A stretch of DNA of 64,000 bases. It comes from an uncultured Ruminococcus sp. (lineage in GTDB: Bacteria; Bacillota; Clostridia; Oscillospirales; Ruminococcaceae). Each line of letters begins with the position of its first letter. Position 1 is the stretch's first letter. Shown one piece after another: positions 1-8,940 of the stretch. Made by a program: the position numbers and the translations under genes. Location: positions 24,142 through 88,141 of the forward strand of contig CAMWYX010000004.1 in the NCBI GenBank assembly GCA_947178575.1, in the 5' to 3' direction. Below the pieces are notes generated by a model. It was given only the letters and a program-made list of their open reading frames with translations. It searched no databases and was not told where the DNA came from.

Positions 1-125
1 GATTTTCCGCACCCGTTATTTCCGACAAGACCTATTTTATCGTTCTCGTCAACAGTGAGCGATATATTACTCAGAATCTGTCTGCCGTTAAAAAATTTGT
101 TTATATTTGTTAAACTTACAAGCAT
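1..125 (-). CDS. ABC-F family ATP-binding protein (N-terminal fragment)
   Basis: Only the first 41 codons lie in the window; the rest runs off the left edge. The peptide starts MLVSLTNINKFFNGRQIL and continues to a Walker A motif (GNNGCGK) cut by the window end. The phrase before it, 'DENDKIGLVGNNGCGK', is typical of the first ATPase domain of ABC-F proteins, soluble two-ATPase proteins that act on the ribosome, rather than of transporter ATPases. The ATG at 125 has an AAGGAAG ribosome binding site 6-8 bases upstream. The exact ABC-F subgroup cannot be told from the fragment. Confidence 0.75.
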   Translation of the reverse strand, partial: MLVSLTNINKFFNGRQILSNISLTVDENDKIGLVGNNGCGK

Positions 126-177
126 ATTATCTTCCTTTTCAGTTCGGTTTTTTTGTATTTCAATAATTGACTATATT

Positions 178-206
178 ATTATATCATACTTCAGCAATAT
201 AATCAA
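178..206 (-). promoter_or_regulatory. Promoter of the ABC-F gene
   Basis: On the minus strand TATAAT (178-183) lies 17 bp from TTGATT (201-206), giving a short leader to the ATG at 125. The -35 is imperfect. Confidence 0.5.
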
Positions 207-277
207 TATCAAAATTCCGGAATAATAAAATCACGTATGCGGTATTTTTGTTGATTTGGTGAAAATTTTAAAAGCTC

Positions 278-306
278 TTTACATATGGAAATGTTTGTGC
301 TATAAT
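278..306 (+). promoter_or_regulatory. Promoter of the VanY-like gene
   Basis: TTTACA at 278-283 and TATAAT at 301-306 with a 17-bp spacer, about 65 bp before the ATG at 372. It probably drives both the VanY-like gene and the peptide-binding lipoprotein gene that follows. Confidence 0.7.
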
Positions 307-371
307 TTATGAGGACGGAAACGTCTGATATATAGAAAAAAAACACACAGGACAAAAAAGGAGATTTCACC

Positions 372-1424
372 ATGAACAAAGGAGAAAACAGAAGAAAAAA
401 ACGCCGTTACCGTATACGCTATGACAGAGTAATCATTTTTTTACTGCTGATTGCTGCTATAGGAGTTGTAGGAACATCGGCATTCAAGGCAATCACCGGC
501 GGAAACAGAAAAGAAAAAGAAGAATCATCTTCCGAAAGCGTTTCCGAACCACCGCCTGCTACCGATGATTATGTTCCGGAAGATACAACAGCTCCCCCTT
601 CAACCGAACCGGAAACAACTGCAATAACTACCACTGCATATCCGGTAATAACGACACCGGAGGGAATGACCGATGTCGTACAGGAACACGACAATATCTA
701 TAAGGGAAATCTTATCGTTGTAAATACTCAGTATGAATATAAATTCCTGCCCGATGACATAGAAGTGCTTGCCGTCTACGAAAATCAGAACAGCTATTAT
801 GCCACAGGCGACCTCGTAACATCTCTTGACCGTGAAACCATAACACAGCTTAACGCAATGATGGAAGCATATGCTTTGTTCAACGGAAGCTCGACTGCCG
901 GTATACTTATTCAGGACGGCTACCGTACTTACGAAGAACAGGAATACCGCCACAATTCCGGACAATCCAGAACATTTGAAGCCGGTCACGCCGATTATCA
1001 CACCGGACGTACTTTCGATATGTTCCGTGTGGATTCATACAGTGCAACGGGATATTCTTACTTTGAAGCCGATGAATGGTTCAGGGAAAATGCCGGAAAA
1101 TATGGATTCATCGTCCGCTATCCGGAGAGCAAATACGAATATACCGGAGAAAATCCAAGGGCGTATACATACCGATATGTCGGAAAACCCCATGCGGAAT
1201 ATATTAACACATACAATCTTTGCCTTGAAGAGTATATTGATATATTAAAAACGCATACTATTGAAAATCCCCTTGAAACAGCAGCAGATGGTCATATATA
1301 CAGCATATACTATGTTCCTGCCGCAGAATCAGGAAATACTGACGTATTTGTGCCGGAAAATTCAGAATATACAATATCCGGAGACAACGGCAGCGGATTT
1401 ATTGTTACAGTTATGTTAAGTTGA
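372..1424 (+). CDS. VanY-like (peptidase M15 fold) membrane-anchored protein, probably catalytically degenerate
   Basis: 350 aa. A basic N-terminus and one membrane segment (about residues 20-38) are followed by a Thr/Pro/Glu-rich linker to about residue 100 and an extracytoplasmic domain. Residues 180-275 resemble D-Ala-D-Ala carboxypeptidases of the VanY/M15B family, including the DGYRTYEEQ stretch, YGFIVRYPESK and RYVG. The family's zinc ligands (His of S-x-H, Asp of A-x-D, His of E-P-W-H) are largely missing: the aligned residues are Tyr209 (with His210 beside it), Asp216, and a PRAYTYRYVG stretch lacking both the catalytic Glu and the third His. It may bind peptidoglycan stems rather than cleave them, or use a shifted site. 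The start has AAGGAG 9 bases upstream. Confidence 0.75.
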   Translation: MNKGENRRKKRRYRIRYDRVIIFLLLIAAIGVVGTSAFKAITGGNRKEKEESSSESVSEPPPATDDYVPEDTTAPPSTEPETTAITTTAYPVITTPEGMTDVVQEHDNIYKGNLIVVNTQYEYKFLPDDIEVLAVYENQNSYYATGDLVTSLDRETITQLNAMMEAYALFNGSSTAGILIQDGYRTYEEQEYRHNSGQSRTFEAGHADYHTGRTFDMFRVDSYSATGYSYFEADEWFRENAGKYGFIVRYPESKYEYTGENPRAYTYRYVGKPHAEYINTYNLCLEEYIDILKTHTIENPLETAADGHIYSIYYVPAAESGNTDVFVPENSEYTISGDNGSGFIVTVMLS

Positions 1425-1438
1425 AGCAGGTGATGCTT

Positions 1439-3079
1439 GTGAAAAAAATATCACTCCTGACTGCCGCAGCTATATTTATCCTCACAGCCCTTACATCATG
1501 CGGAAATGACGACAAGGGCGACGGTTCAGGGCATATGTATGATGTTCCACTTGTGGGAAATCCTAAAAGCCTTGACCCGCAGTTCGCCGATGACCCTTCG
1601 TCAAATACGGTAATACGCAATCTCTACAGCGGATTAATGGAAACAGATGCAGACGGAAATATAATCTGCTGTAATGCGTCAGACTATAAAGTATCAGACG
1701 ACGGAAAAGTATATACTTTCTACCTGCGTGAGGATAATTACTGGTTCTTTGATAAAAACAATGATGACATAATAAGCGAGGAGGAATATTTTCCGGTTAC
1801 TTCCCATGACTATGAATTTGCACTGCGAAGAGTTCTTGACCCTGCTATGAAATCGCCGTACAGTGAGGATTTTTCGTGTATAATGGGAGCTGACGAAGTT
1901 CTTAAAGGAACTCAGCCTCTCTCATTTGCGGAAATATACGCTCCGAGCGATTACACTCTTCAGATTGTCCTCAAAGCACCGAATGAAGAATTTCTGCATC
2001 TTATGGCAACAGCAGCGGCATATCCGTGCAGTGAATGGTTTTTTGATTCGACAAAGGGACGTTACGGACTTGATGACCGTTCAATCATGTCAAACGGTGC
2101 ATTCTACGTCCGCCAATGGTTCTACGACCCGTACGGACACAATAATATTCTGTATATGAAACGCAATGACGCAAACTGGAGCGATTCTTATGATATTATG
2201 CCGTCATTTCTCAGCTTTACTATTGAAAGAGATGAGGAATCCGTGCGTGAAATTTTCAAGGACGATGAAATAGAATGTTTCACCACCCTTGACAGCAGTC
2301 TGTATAATCCGGAAAGATATAATGTTGAGAATTTTCCGGCACTTACTCTCGGACTTATTTTCAATCCCGACGATAAAATTTTTGGCAATCTGAATATACG
2401 ACGTGCTATGGCACTGTCTGTTGAACGTTCAGCGACGGAAAATCTCCTCGACGGCGATATGTATACGGCATACGGAATTATACCGCCGGCTATTAAGCTC
2501 TATGGAAGAAGCTACAGAGAACTCGTATCGGACAGAGTATTCTATTATTATAACGAAGAAGAATCCCTTAACTGCTATGAAAAAGCAAAAAAAGAACTCA
2601 AATTTGATAATATCGAAAATATAAAAATACTCGTCAATGCCGAAACAGCAGATTCCAGAAGTCTGCACATTATAACACAGCAGTGGCAGAAACTTTTCGG
2701 CTGTCTTATCGGCGTGGAAGATGTCACGGCAGATGAATTTGATTCACGCATAGAAAGCGGAGACTATTCTATAGCTCTTTATCCTCTTAAGGGTAACCTT
2801 GCAACAGGTAAGTCAATAATCCGTGAACTTGAAAGCAAATCCTTTTTTGCTCCGGCAGTTCCGGACGACGGAATGACAGCTCCGCTTGCTTCGAGTTCTT
2901 CGCCGGACGAGCTGATTGAAGCATATACCGAAATCGAAAAATATGTAGTAGGTACGTACAGATTTGTTCCGCTGTTCTATAAAAATTTGTATCTTATATC
3001 GGACAAGGACAATGAATTTATAGAATACGACCCATTTTCGGGAGCTGTAGACTACAGGCTCGCACAGAATTATGATTGA
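1439..3079 (+). CDS. Peptide/oligopeptide ABC transporter substrate-binding lipoprotein (family 5, OppA-like)
   Basis: About 546 aa from GTG 1439. The GTG is preferred because AGGTGAT (1428-1434) sits 4 bases before it; TTG 1421 and ATG 1433 are in-frame alternatives. A lipoprotein signal peptide ends in the lipobox LTSC. The mature protein has the solute-binding family 5 pattern: 'GNPKSLDPQFADDPSS' at the N-terminus, an ALRRVLDP segment, and a late 'NIRRAMALSVER' motif. It should capture peptides outside the membrane for an Opp/Dpp-type importer, but no permease or ATPase genes are adjacent, so it may be an orphan receptor. It is downstream of the VanY-like gene in one transcription unit, so a role with wall-derived peptides is plausible but is inference. 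Confidence 0.85.
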   Translation: MKKISLLTAAAIFILTALTSCGNDDKGDGSGHMYDVPLVGNPKSLDPQFADDPSSNTVIRNLYSGLMETDADGNIICCNASDYKVSDDGKVYTFYLREDNYWFFDKNNDDIISEEEYFPVTSHDYEFALRRVLDPAMKSPYSEDFSCIMGADEVLKGTQPLSFAEIYAPSDYTLQIVLKAPNEEFLHLMATAAAYPCSEWFFDSTKGRYGLDDRSIMSNGAFYVRQWFYDPYGHNNILYMKRNDANWSDSYDIMPSFLSFTIERDEESVREIFKDDEIECFTTLDSSLYNPERYNVENFPALTLGLIFNPDDKIFGNLNIRRAMALSVERSATENLLDGDMYTAYGIIPPAIKLYGRSYRELVSDRVFYYYNEEESLNCYEKAKKELKFDNIENIKILVNAETADSRSLHIITQQWQKLFGCLIGVEDVTADEFDSRIESGDYSIALYPLKGNLATGKSIIRELESKSFFAPAVPDDGMTAPLASSSSPDELIEAYTEIEKYVVGTYRFVPLFYKNLYLISDKDNEFIEYDPFSGAVDYRLAQNYD

Positions 3080-3085
3080 TTATAA

Positions 3086-3117
3086 AATCCCTCCGGAACG
3101 CAAATTCCGGAGGGATT
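3086..3117 (+). terminator. Intrinsic terminator after the peptide-binding protein
   Basis: A 13-bp perfect stem (3086-3098 with 3105-3117) around a 6-base loop, GC-rich in the middle and AT at the base. It lies 6 bases after the stop codon and could also end the convergent gene. Confidence 0.8.
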
Positions 3118-3152
3118 ATTCTGTCTGCCGGAATATCAGTGTATTCCGGTTG

Positions 3153-4178
3153 TTATTTTATCTGTGGCGGATTTTCATATAAAATTATATCATACTCATA
3201 TTCGCCGTTTTCAATTATTTTTTGCTTTTTTGTATTTATTTCAGCTGTTCCGTCATCTTCGGACACCAATTCAGCAAGAAGTATTTTATCATCATTTTCA
3301 GTAAGAATTACCCAGTCACTTGTTTCTTTAGTCGTTTCATCAACTATCTGAATTTTTTTAAATTCTTTTTGATTTTGTGCATTGCTTGAACCCTCACTGT
3401 AAATATTAAACATGACAAATCCCACAATCAATACAACCAAACCTAATATTATCGGCAACAAAATATATAATGCTATTTTTTTATTTGACTCTAATTGCTG
3501 CTGTGTTGTCTGCGACTGTTGTTGTAATGCTACAGTATTTTTAAATGGTCTATTATCCCAAGACATAAAAAATCCAAAACCAAAAAGAAAAATCCAAAAA
3601 ATACACACTATACTGATTTTCATACCTACAGTAAAGTTATTAAATACATCAAATTTACTGCATAGGAGCAAAATACCATATGCTAAAATCATTATTGAAA
3701 ATAAATATATTAGTATCCATAATGTTATTTTGAGAAATTTATTAATTTTTCTTTTTTTCGGTTTATAATACTGATACAGAAAACAATTACTCAAAGCATA
3801 AGTTAAAAAATTTGGTGACATTCCTGCAATAACCAAAAGCATAATAAAAACAAAATTTAAAATGCTTGATAACGATAATCCACTCGACCATTCATCTCCT
3901 ATACCGAAATACTCACGATAGCCTTTATAATAGATGTAATAACCAAATAGAGACAAAGCACTTATAACAGCAGAAACCGGTACAAATATTTTGGAGATAT
4001 TTTCTGCATTTTCTCCAAGCCTTGACAATTTTTCGGAAATATTTTCCGGTGAATCTGTTGACGAATCCGTTGTATTATCAGATGAATTTTCATTGTTCTC
4101 TGATGAATCTGACGGTGAACCTGTTGTATTATCAGGTAAATTCGTATTGTTTCCCGACGAATTACTGTTTCCGGACAT
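3153..4178 (-). CDS. Multi-pass membrane protein with Ser/Asn/Asp-rich N-terminus, function unknown
   Basis: 341 aa, not recognised. Residues 1-50 are low complexity (Ser, Asn, Asp, Thr, Pro, Glu). Then come about five hydrophobic segments: near IFVPVSAVISALSLFGYYIYY, ILNFVFIMLLVIAGM, ITLWILIYLFSIMILAYG, ISIVCIFWIFLFGFGFF, and a last one around IALYILLPIILGLVVLIVGF. A Gln-rich stretch precedes the last, and a hydrophilic C-terminal tail of about 85 residues follows. The sequence is more AT-rich than its neighbours. It lies 21 bp downstream of the TetR gene on the same strand, so the two are probably co-transcribed and this may be the regulator's target. No catalytic motif was seen. Confidence 0.7.
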   Translation of the reverse strand: MSGNSNSSGNNTNLPDNTTGSPSDSSENNENSSDNTTDSSTDSPENISEKLSRLGENAENISKIFVPVSAVISALSLFGYYIYYKGYREYFGIGDEWSSGLSLSSILNFVFIMLLVIAGMSPNFLTYALSNCFLYQYYKPKKRKINKFLKITLWILIYLFSIMILAYGILLLCSKFDVFNNFTVGMKISIVCIFWIFLFGFGFFMSWDNRPFKNTVALQQQSQTTQQQLESNKKIALYILLPIILGLVVLIVGFVMFNIYSEGSSNAQNQKEFKKIQIVDETTKETSDWVILTENDDKILLAELVSEDDGTAEINTKKQKIIENGEYEYDIILYENPPQIK

Positions 4179-4199
4179 GAAAATCTCCTTTATATTAAT

Positions 4200-4748
4200 T
4201 TATGATTTATTGCTTCCCTTGTGAATAACGATGCTTCCGTCAGAAAGTCGGGCAATAAGATTTATAACCTTGTCCATTCCGTATTCAGAATATTTAAAAT
4301 AAGTATAATATGCACCATGAATCAGGAATGTAAGTTTCATACGGCTTTCGAGTGTAGGCTCATATCCGGGGAAATTTTTTACGATTATATTATTGATTTC
4401 CTCTTCAAAAAGCTTGGTGAAGCTTGTACTGCGTGAGCCCTCAAAAAGAATTTTTATTTCTTTTTCGTTGACGAGTACAGACTCTTTAAGACCTTCAATA
4501 AATTTTTCTACATCTGTAATTATATATTCCTGATGTTCCACATTGCTGAGACATCTTTGCATAAGTTCACGTTCAAGTGTTTCGGAAAGGTCATAAATAT
4601 CACGGTAATGCAGATAATATGTAGCCTTATTGATATTGGCCATTTCTGTAAGTTCCTTGATAGTAATTTTTTCCAGCGGTTTTTTGGCTCTGAGAGTCAG
4701 GAACGCTTTTTTGAGAGCTGCTCTTGTTTTTTTGATACGTAAATCCAT
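4200..4748 (-). CDS. TetR/AcrR-family transcriptional regulator
   Basis: 182 aa from ATG 4748, chosen over an upstream GTG because GGAG lies 8 bases before it. The N-terminal helix-turn-helix (about residues 8-55: RAKKPLEKITIKELTEMANINKATYYLHYRD) is a clear TetR DNA-binding domain; the rest should be the ligand and dimer domain (TetR_C type). It is divergent from the glycogen branching enzyme and upstream of a membrane-protein gene. The inverted AATCAGC/GCTGATT repeats in the intergenic region (4790-4868) are candidate operators. The ligand cannot be told. Confidence 0.88.
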   Translation of the reverse strand: MDLRIKKTRAALKKAFLTLRAKKPLEKITIKELTEMANINKATYYLHYRDIYDLSETLERELMQRCLSNVEHQEYIITDVEKFIEGLKESVLVNEKEIKILFEGSRSTSFTKLFEEEINNIIVKNFPGYEPTLESRMKLTFLIHGAYYTYFKYSEYGMDKVINLIARLSDGSIVIHKGSNKS

Positions 4749-4789
4749 TTTACACACTCCAGTTTGAAAATTTATTAATGAAATAATAC

Positions 4790-4868
4790 CAGATAATCAG
4801 CAATTTCTGACCTGAGTCAAATAATAAACATATGCGATAATCTGCCTATTGAAATCTGCTGATAATTG
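4790..4868. promoter_or_regulatory. Candidate operator repeats between tetR-type gene and glgB
   Basis: A TAATCAGCAATTTC block near 4793-4806 is mirrored by GAAATCTGCTGATAATT near 4851-4868, overlapping the -35 and spacer of the glgB promoter. The spacing and the location between divergent genes suit a TetR-type operator, but no binding site is known for this protein. Confidence 0.4.
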
Positions 4869-4877
4869 TCTTATAAT
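4849..4877 (+). promoter_or_regulatory. Promoter of glgB
   Basis: TTGAAA (4849-4854) and TATAAT (4872-4877) with a 17-bp spacer, 72 bp before the proposed GTG start at 4950. Confidence 0.65.
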
Positions 4878-4949
4878 ATATTATAGTATATTATTAGATG
4901 TATGTCAATAGCTTTTTTAATTAATTTTATCAGAAAGGAAGATTTTAAG

Positions 4950-6782
4950 GTGGATATTTGCAAATTCTATAACGGCAATATCTTTAACGCATATGAATAT
5001 CTCGGAGCACATATCACAAAAAAAGGAACGATATTCCGGACGTATGCGCCTAATGCGGAATCAGTATCACTCGTCGGAGACTTCAACGGCTGGAAAGATA
5101 CGCCAATGAAAAAAACAGATGACGGAAATTTCTACGAAATAATGTGTTCAGATGCCAAAGAGGGAATGAGATACAAGTATCGCATATACACCAGCGAAAC
5201 CGAATTTATCGACCATGCCGACCCGTATGGATTCAGTGCGGAACTACGACCGGATACGTGTTCGGTAATCCGCAGTATTTCATATAAATTCAGCGATGAA
5301 AAATGGCTGAAAGAACGCACCGACTGCAAAATAAAACCGCTTAACATATATGAGATTCATCTCGGTTCATGGAAAAAGCCCGAACCGGAAAAAAACAAAT
5401 CCGAATGGTATAATTATTCCGAAATAGCAGATATGCTTATAGATTACGTTATTGAAAACGGGTTCAATTATATTGAATTTATGCCTCTTTCGGAGCACCC
5501 CTGCGATGAATCATGGGGATACCAGATAACAGGATTCTTTGCTCCCACATCACGCTACGGAACACCTGTTCAGCTTATGGAACTCGTTGACAAGTGCCAT
5601 AAAAAAGGCATAGGCGTTATTATGGATTTTGTTCCGGTTCATTTCGCCGTTGACCACTACGGACTGACAGAATATGACGGTACAAAGCTCTACGAATACC
5701 CAAGCGATGACATAGGATATAACGAATGGGGAAGCCGTAATTTCATGCATTCAAAAGGAGAAGTACAATCGTTTCTGCAATCCGCCGCAAATTACTGGCT
5801 TGATGTATACCACTTCGACGGTCTGCGAATGGACGCAATAAGAAATATGATATACTGGAACGGCGACGAATCACGTGGAGAAAACAAAACAGCTATGGAG
5901 TTCCTTAAAAAAATGAACAGCGGTCTGAAAATGCGTCACCCGACAGCTATACTTTCAGCCGAGGATTCCTCGGCATATCCTAACGTCACAAAACCCGTGA
6001 GTATGGGCGGTCTTGGATTCGACTACAAATGGGATATGGGCTGGATGCACGATACTCTTGAATATCTCCAGACTTCGCCGATGTACCGGAGCAGGGATTA
6101 TTATAAGCTGGCGTTTTCGATGCAGTATTTCTATAACGAAAATTATATACTTCCGCTTTCACATGATGAAGTGGTTCACGGAAAGGCAACGATAGTCCAG
6201 AAAATGCACGGAGATTATGAATATAAATTTCCGCAGGCAAAACTGTTATATATGTACATGGCAGTTCACCCCGGAAAAATGCTGAACTTTATGGGCAGTG
6301 AATTCGGACAGCTCCGTGAATGGGACGAAAAACGTGAGCAGGACTGGGATATGCTCAAATATCCGCTTCACGATTCATTCAGGGAGTTTGTCCGTGCTAT
6401 AAACCGGCTGTATCTTAATTGTACAGCACTTCATTATGATTATGACCCGCTTAATTTTGAATGGGTTGACTGCCAGTCTGTTGACAGATGTATATATTCC
6501 ATACGCCGGAAAAGCGGAACAGGCGATGTACTGGCAATCATGAATTTTTCAGACTGGAAACATTCCGGCTATAAGGTCAAAATAGGTGAGGATTACAGGG
6601 AAAGACTTCTCATAGATACCGAATGGAACAGTTTCAGCGGTAATACTCACGATGCTGAAACTGAATACATACGCACGCAAGACAGTCTGATAATGGACGT
6701 TCAGCCGTTCAGCGGAAAGATGTTTTTTCTTAAATATAAACCCGAACATAAACCGGAAAATCATGAATTAAAAAATCATTGA
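4950..6782 (+). CDS. glgB: 1,4-alpha-glucan (glycogen) branching enzyme
   Basis: 610 aa from GTG 4950, chosen because AAGGAAG ends 8 bases before it; an ATG at 4902 in frame would add 16 residues with no SD. It makes alpha-1,6 branches in glycogen by cleaving and re-attaching alpha-1,4 chains. An N-terminal CBM48 (about 20-110, 'SLVGDFNGW') is followed by a GH13 barrel with the standard motifs: MDFVPVHF, FDGLRMDAI (nucleophile Asp295), LSAEDSS (acid/base Glu338) and LPLSHDEVVH (Asp405), then a C-terminal beta domain. The length matches short bacterial GlgB enzymes. No other glycogen genes are adjacent. It is monocistronic and convergent with the AraC gene. Confidence 0.95.
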   Translation: MDICKFYNGNIFNAYEYLGAHITKKGTIFRTYAPNAESVSLVGDFNGWKDTPMKKTDDGNFYEIMCSDAKEGMRYKYRIYTSETEFIDHADPYGFSAELRPDTCSVIRSISYKFSDEKWLKERTDCKIKPLNIYEIHLGSWKKPEPEKNKSEWYNYSEIADMLIDYVIENGFNYIEFMPLSEHPCDESWGYQITGFFAPTSRYGTPVQLMELVDKCHKKGIGVIMDFVPVHFAVDHYGLTEYDGTKLYEYPSDDIGYNEWGSRNFMHSKGEVQSFLQSAANYWLDVYHFDGLRMDAIRNMIYWNGDESRGENKTAMEFLKKMNSGLKMRHPTAILSAEDSSAYPNVTKPVSMGGLGFDYKWDMGWMHDTLEYLQTSPMYRSRDYYKLAFSMQYFYNENYILPLSHDEVVHGKATIVQKMHGDYEYKFPQAKLLYMYMAVHPGKMLNFMGSEFGQLREWDEKREQDWDMLKYPLHDSFREFVRAINRLYLNCTALHYDYDPLNFEWVDCQSVDRCIYSIRRKSGTGDVLAIMNFSDWKHSGYKVKIGEDYRERLLIDTEWNSFSGNTHDAETEYIRTQDSLIMDVQPFSGKMFFLKYKPEHKPENHELKNH

Positions 6783-6796
6783 ACCAAAAAAATATA

Positions 6797-7606
6797 TTAC
6801 ATATCTTCCTGAAAAGATGATATATATTCCGGATATTCACTGTCACGGTATTCACTGGGAGTACAGCCACGATGCTTCCGGAACTGTCTCATAAAATACG
6901 AATCGCTTTCATATCCGCATTTTTCGGCAACCAACCCGACTGACAGCTTTGTCTCTTTTAAAAGCCGGCAGGCATATGCAAGCCGGCTTTCAATAATATC
7001 CTGCTTGAATGTCACCCCGAAAGCCTCCATGTATATCCTGTGAAAATATGTCCGGCTGACCGCAAGACGACGGCACAGCTCATCAACGGTACGTGTTTTC
7101 ACGGGATTTTCATATATTTCATTGCGTATCTTTTTCAGCTGTCCGTAATGCGGAACTTTAATTTTTGGTAATGACTTCATATGAACATTTTCCTCAAGAC
7201 ATATCAGAATTATCCGCATATAAAGTTCGCTGAGTTCATTTTTCCGCTTTGATTCCGTATTTCTGTGCATTTCCATATTTTTTACCGCAACAGATATATT
7301 ATAATCGTTATTAAGCTCTATCGGAGTATCAAGCGGTATTTCAAGTCCGCCGATGTACTGCCTGTCTCCCGACGACAGCCGGAATCTTATCATATCATAT
7401 CTCAGTCCTTTTGAAACTGTTCCCCGAAAAAACTGCCGTCTGTTTTCGGTGTACAGTATCGCCGATGAACCGCTGAAAATCTTATCTGTTCCGCCCGATG
7501 ATATTATAACAGGTGTGCGGAATACGTATAAACAGCATTCCGGAAATGATTCACCGTTCACGGGGAGACTTCTTTGTTCATTCGTTGAAATTTTTATAAT
7601 CTTCAT
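6797..7606 (-). CDS. AraC-family transcriptional regulator
   Basis: 269 aa. The N-terminal half is a beta-rich sensor-like region without a recognisable ligand motif. The C-terminal 100 residues hold the two helix-turn-helices of AraC/XylS proteins ('TVDELCRRLAVSRTYFHRIY' and 'LSVGLVAEKCGYESDSYFMR'), ending in the family signature 'FRKHRGCTPSEYR'. It ends 14 bp from the convergent glgB stop. AraC regulators of this shape in gut Firmicutes often control carbohydrate use, but nothing here fixes the target. Confidence 0.9.
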   Translation of the reverse strand: MKIIKISTNEQRSLPVNGESFPECCLYVFRTPVIISSGGTDKIFSGSSAILYTENRRQFFRGTVSKGLRYDMIRFRLSSGDRQYIGGLEIPLDTPIELNNDYNISVAVKNMEMHRNTESKRKNELSELYMRIILICLEENVHMKSLPKIKVPHYGQLKKIRNEIYENPVKTRTVDELCRRLAVSRTYFHRIYMEAFGVTFKQDIIESRLAYACRLLKETKLSVGLVAEKCGYESDSYFMRQFRKHRGCTPSEYRDSEYPEYISSFQEDM

Positions 7607-7634
7607 ATCTTTAACACATTAAATCAAAAAGAGA

Positions 7635-7667
7635 AAGAGGCAGAAAAATCAGATTATTCCGCCTCTT
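7635..7667 (-). terminator. Terminator of the transketolase-DUF3781 unit
   Basis: AAGAGGC (7635-7641) pairs with GCCTCTT (7661-7667) on either side of a 19-base loop, followed on the minus strand by TTCTCTTTTTG. It lies 65 bp after the DUF3781 stop codon. Confidence 0.65.
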
Positions 7668-7731
7668 ATAATTTTATATCCGAATCGATATTTACGTTGT
7701 ATTCGCCGTTGTTTCAGGTGAATATCATAAT

Positions 7732-7983
7732 TTATGCGGATAGTATTTTTACTTTATGTGCAGTAATAATTGTATAGGTGTACGCATTTATGGTTATTCT
7801 GCAATTATCTGTATGTGCATACCAATTTTTCCCGATTCTTTCGATTTTCGTACTTTTTTCCAGAATCCGCACTTTACACCATTGTACAACGTCATCATTT
7901 TCAATCTGTAGATTTTTTCTTATTCGCTCTGCACCCATTTTTGTTGTGTGAAGTTTATTGATATTTTTAATTAAATCAATCAT
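7732..7983 (-). CDS. DUF3781 family protein
   Basis: 83 aa. The sequence carries the DUF3781 signature: 'INKLHTTKMGAERIRKNL', 'DDVVQWCKVRI', 'IERIGKNWYAH' and a closing 'AYTYTIITAHK'. Its function is not known. The ATG overlaps the stop of the transketolase C-terminal subunit gene as ATGA (7980-7983), so translation is probably coupled, although the link with transketolase may be only positional. The short basic C-terminus ends KVKILSA. Confidence 0.8.
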   Translation of the reverse strand: MIDLIKNINKLHTTKMGAERIRKNLQIENDDVVQWCKVRILEKSTKIERIGKNWYAHTDNCRITINAYTYTIITAHKVKILSA

Positions 7984-8936
7984 TTGGATTTCTTGAGCTT
8001 CACAGCAGATTTCACTGTTTCTGCGATATTTTCGGCTGAAAGTCCGAACTCTTTAAGAAGTCCGACAGCCGGTCCGGAATATCCGAACACATCATTTACG
8101 CCTATTTTAACAACCGGAACAGGACAGCATTCCGTAACCGCTTCCGCAACAGCCGAACCAAGTCCGCCGATAACACTGTGTTCCTCAGCAGTAACGATAA
8201 TTCCTGTTTCTTTTGCACACCTGCATATAAGCTCTTTATCAAGGGGCTTTATAGTGTGAATATTTACAACTCTTACGGAGATTCCCTCTGCTTCGAGAGT
8301 TTTTGCAGCTTCAAGAGCTTCATTCACCATCAGACCGGTCGCAACTACAGTAATATCGCTTCCGTCCTTCATCACAACGCCTTTTCCGATTTCAAATTCA
8401 TATGTTTCCCTGTCGTTTATTACCGGAACTGCAAGTCTTCCGAAACGCATATACACAGGACCGTTGAACTCAACAGCTGCCCTTACAGCCGCCCTTGCTT
8501 CAACGTCGTCGCAGGGATTTATAATTGTCATTCCCGGAATTGTACGCATAAGGGCAATATCTTCATTGCACTGATGTGTTGCGCCGTCCTCGCCTACGGA
8601 AATGCCGGCATGAGTTGCGCCTATTTTTACATTCAGATGCGGATAACCTATTGAATTTCTTACTATCTCATATGCACGTCCTGCCGCAAACATAGCGAAA
8701 GTGCTCGCAAAAGGAATTTTTCCGCAAGACGCAAGACCTGCCGCAACGCCCATCATATTGGCTTCTGCAATTCCGCAGTCAAAAAACCTTTCCGGATATG
8801 CTTTCTTGAATATTCCTGTCTTTGTAGCCGCCGCAAGGTCTGCATCGAGAACAACCAGATTACTGTATTCCTCGGCGAGTTCTTTAAGTGCCTCGCCATA
8901 ACTTTCTCTGGTAGCCTTTTTGATTACATCTGACAT
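7980..8936 (-). CDS. Transketolase, C-terminal subunit
   Basis: 318 aa. This is the pyrimidine-binding plus C-terminal part of a split transketolase, which moves two-carbon ketol units in the non-oxidative pentose phosphate pathway. Recognisable segments are 'DADLAAATKTGIF', 'FDCGIAEANMMGVAAGLA' (with the Glu that activates TPP), 'HAGISVGEDGATHQ' and the C-terminal 'VTAEEHSVIGGLGSAVAE'. It starts 5 bases after the N-terminal subunit stop, so the two halves are made from one message and should form a complex. Confidence 0.93.
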   Translation of the reverse strand: MSDVIKKATRESYGEALKELAEEYSNLVVLDADLAAATKTGIFKKAYPERFFDCGIAEANMMGVAAGLASCGKIPFASTFAMFAAGRAYEIVRNSIGYPHLNVKIGATHAGISVGEDGATHQCNEDIALMRTIPGMTIINPCDDVEARAAVRAAVEFNGPVYMRFGRLAVPVINDRETYEFEIGKGVVMKDGSDITVVATGLMVNEALEAAKTLEAEGISVRVVNIHTIKPLDKELICRCAKETGIIVTAEEHSVIGGLGSAVAEAVTECCPVPVVKIGVNDVFGYSGPAVGLLKEFGLSAENIAETVKSAVKLKKSK

Positions 8937-8940
8937 GATA

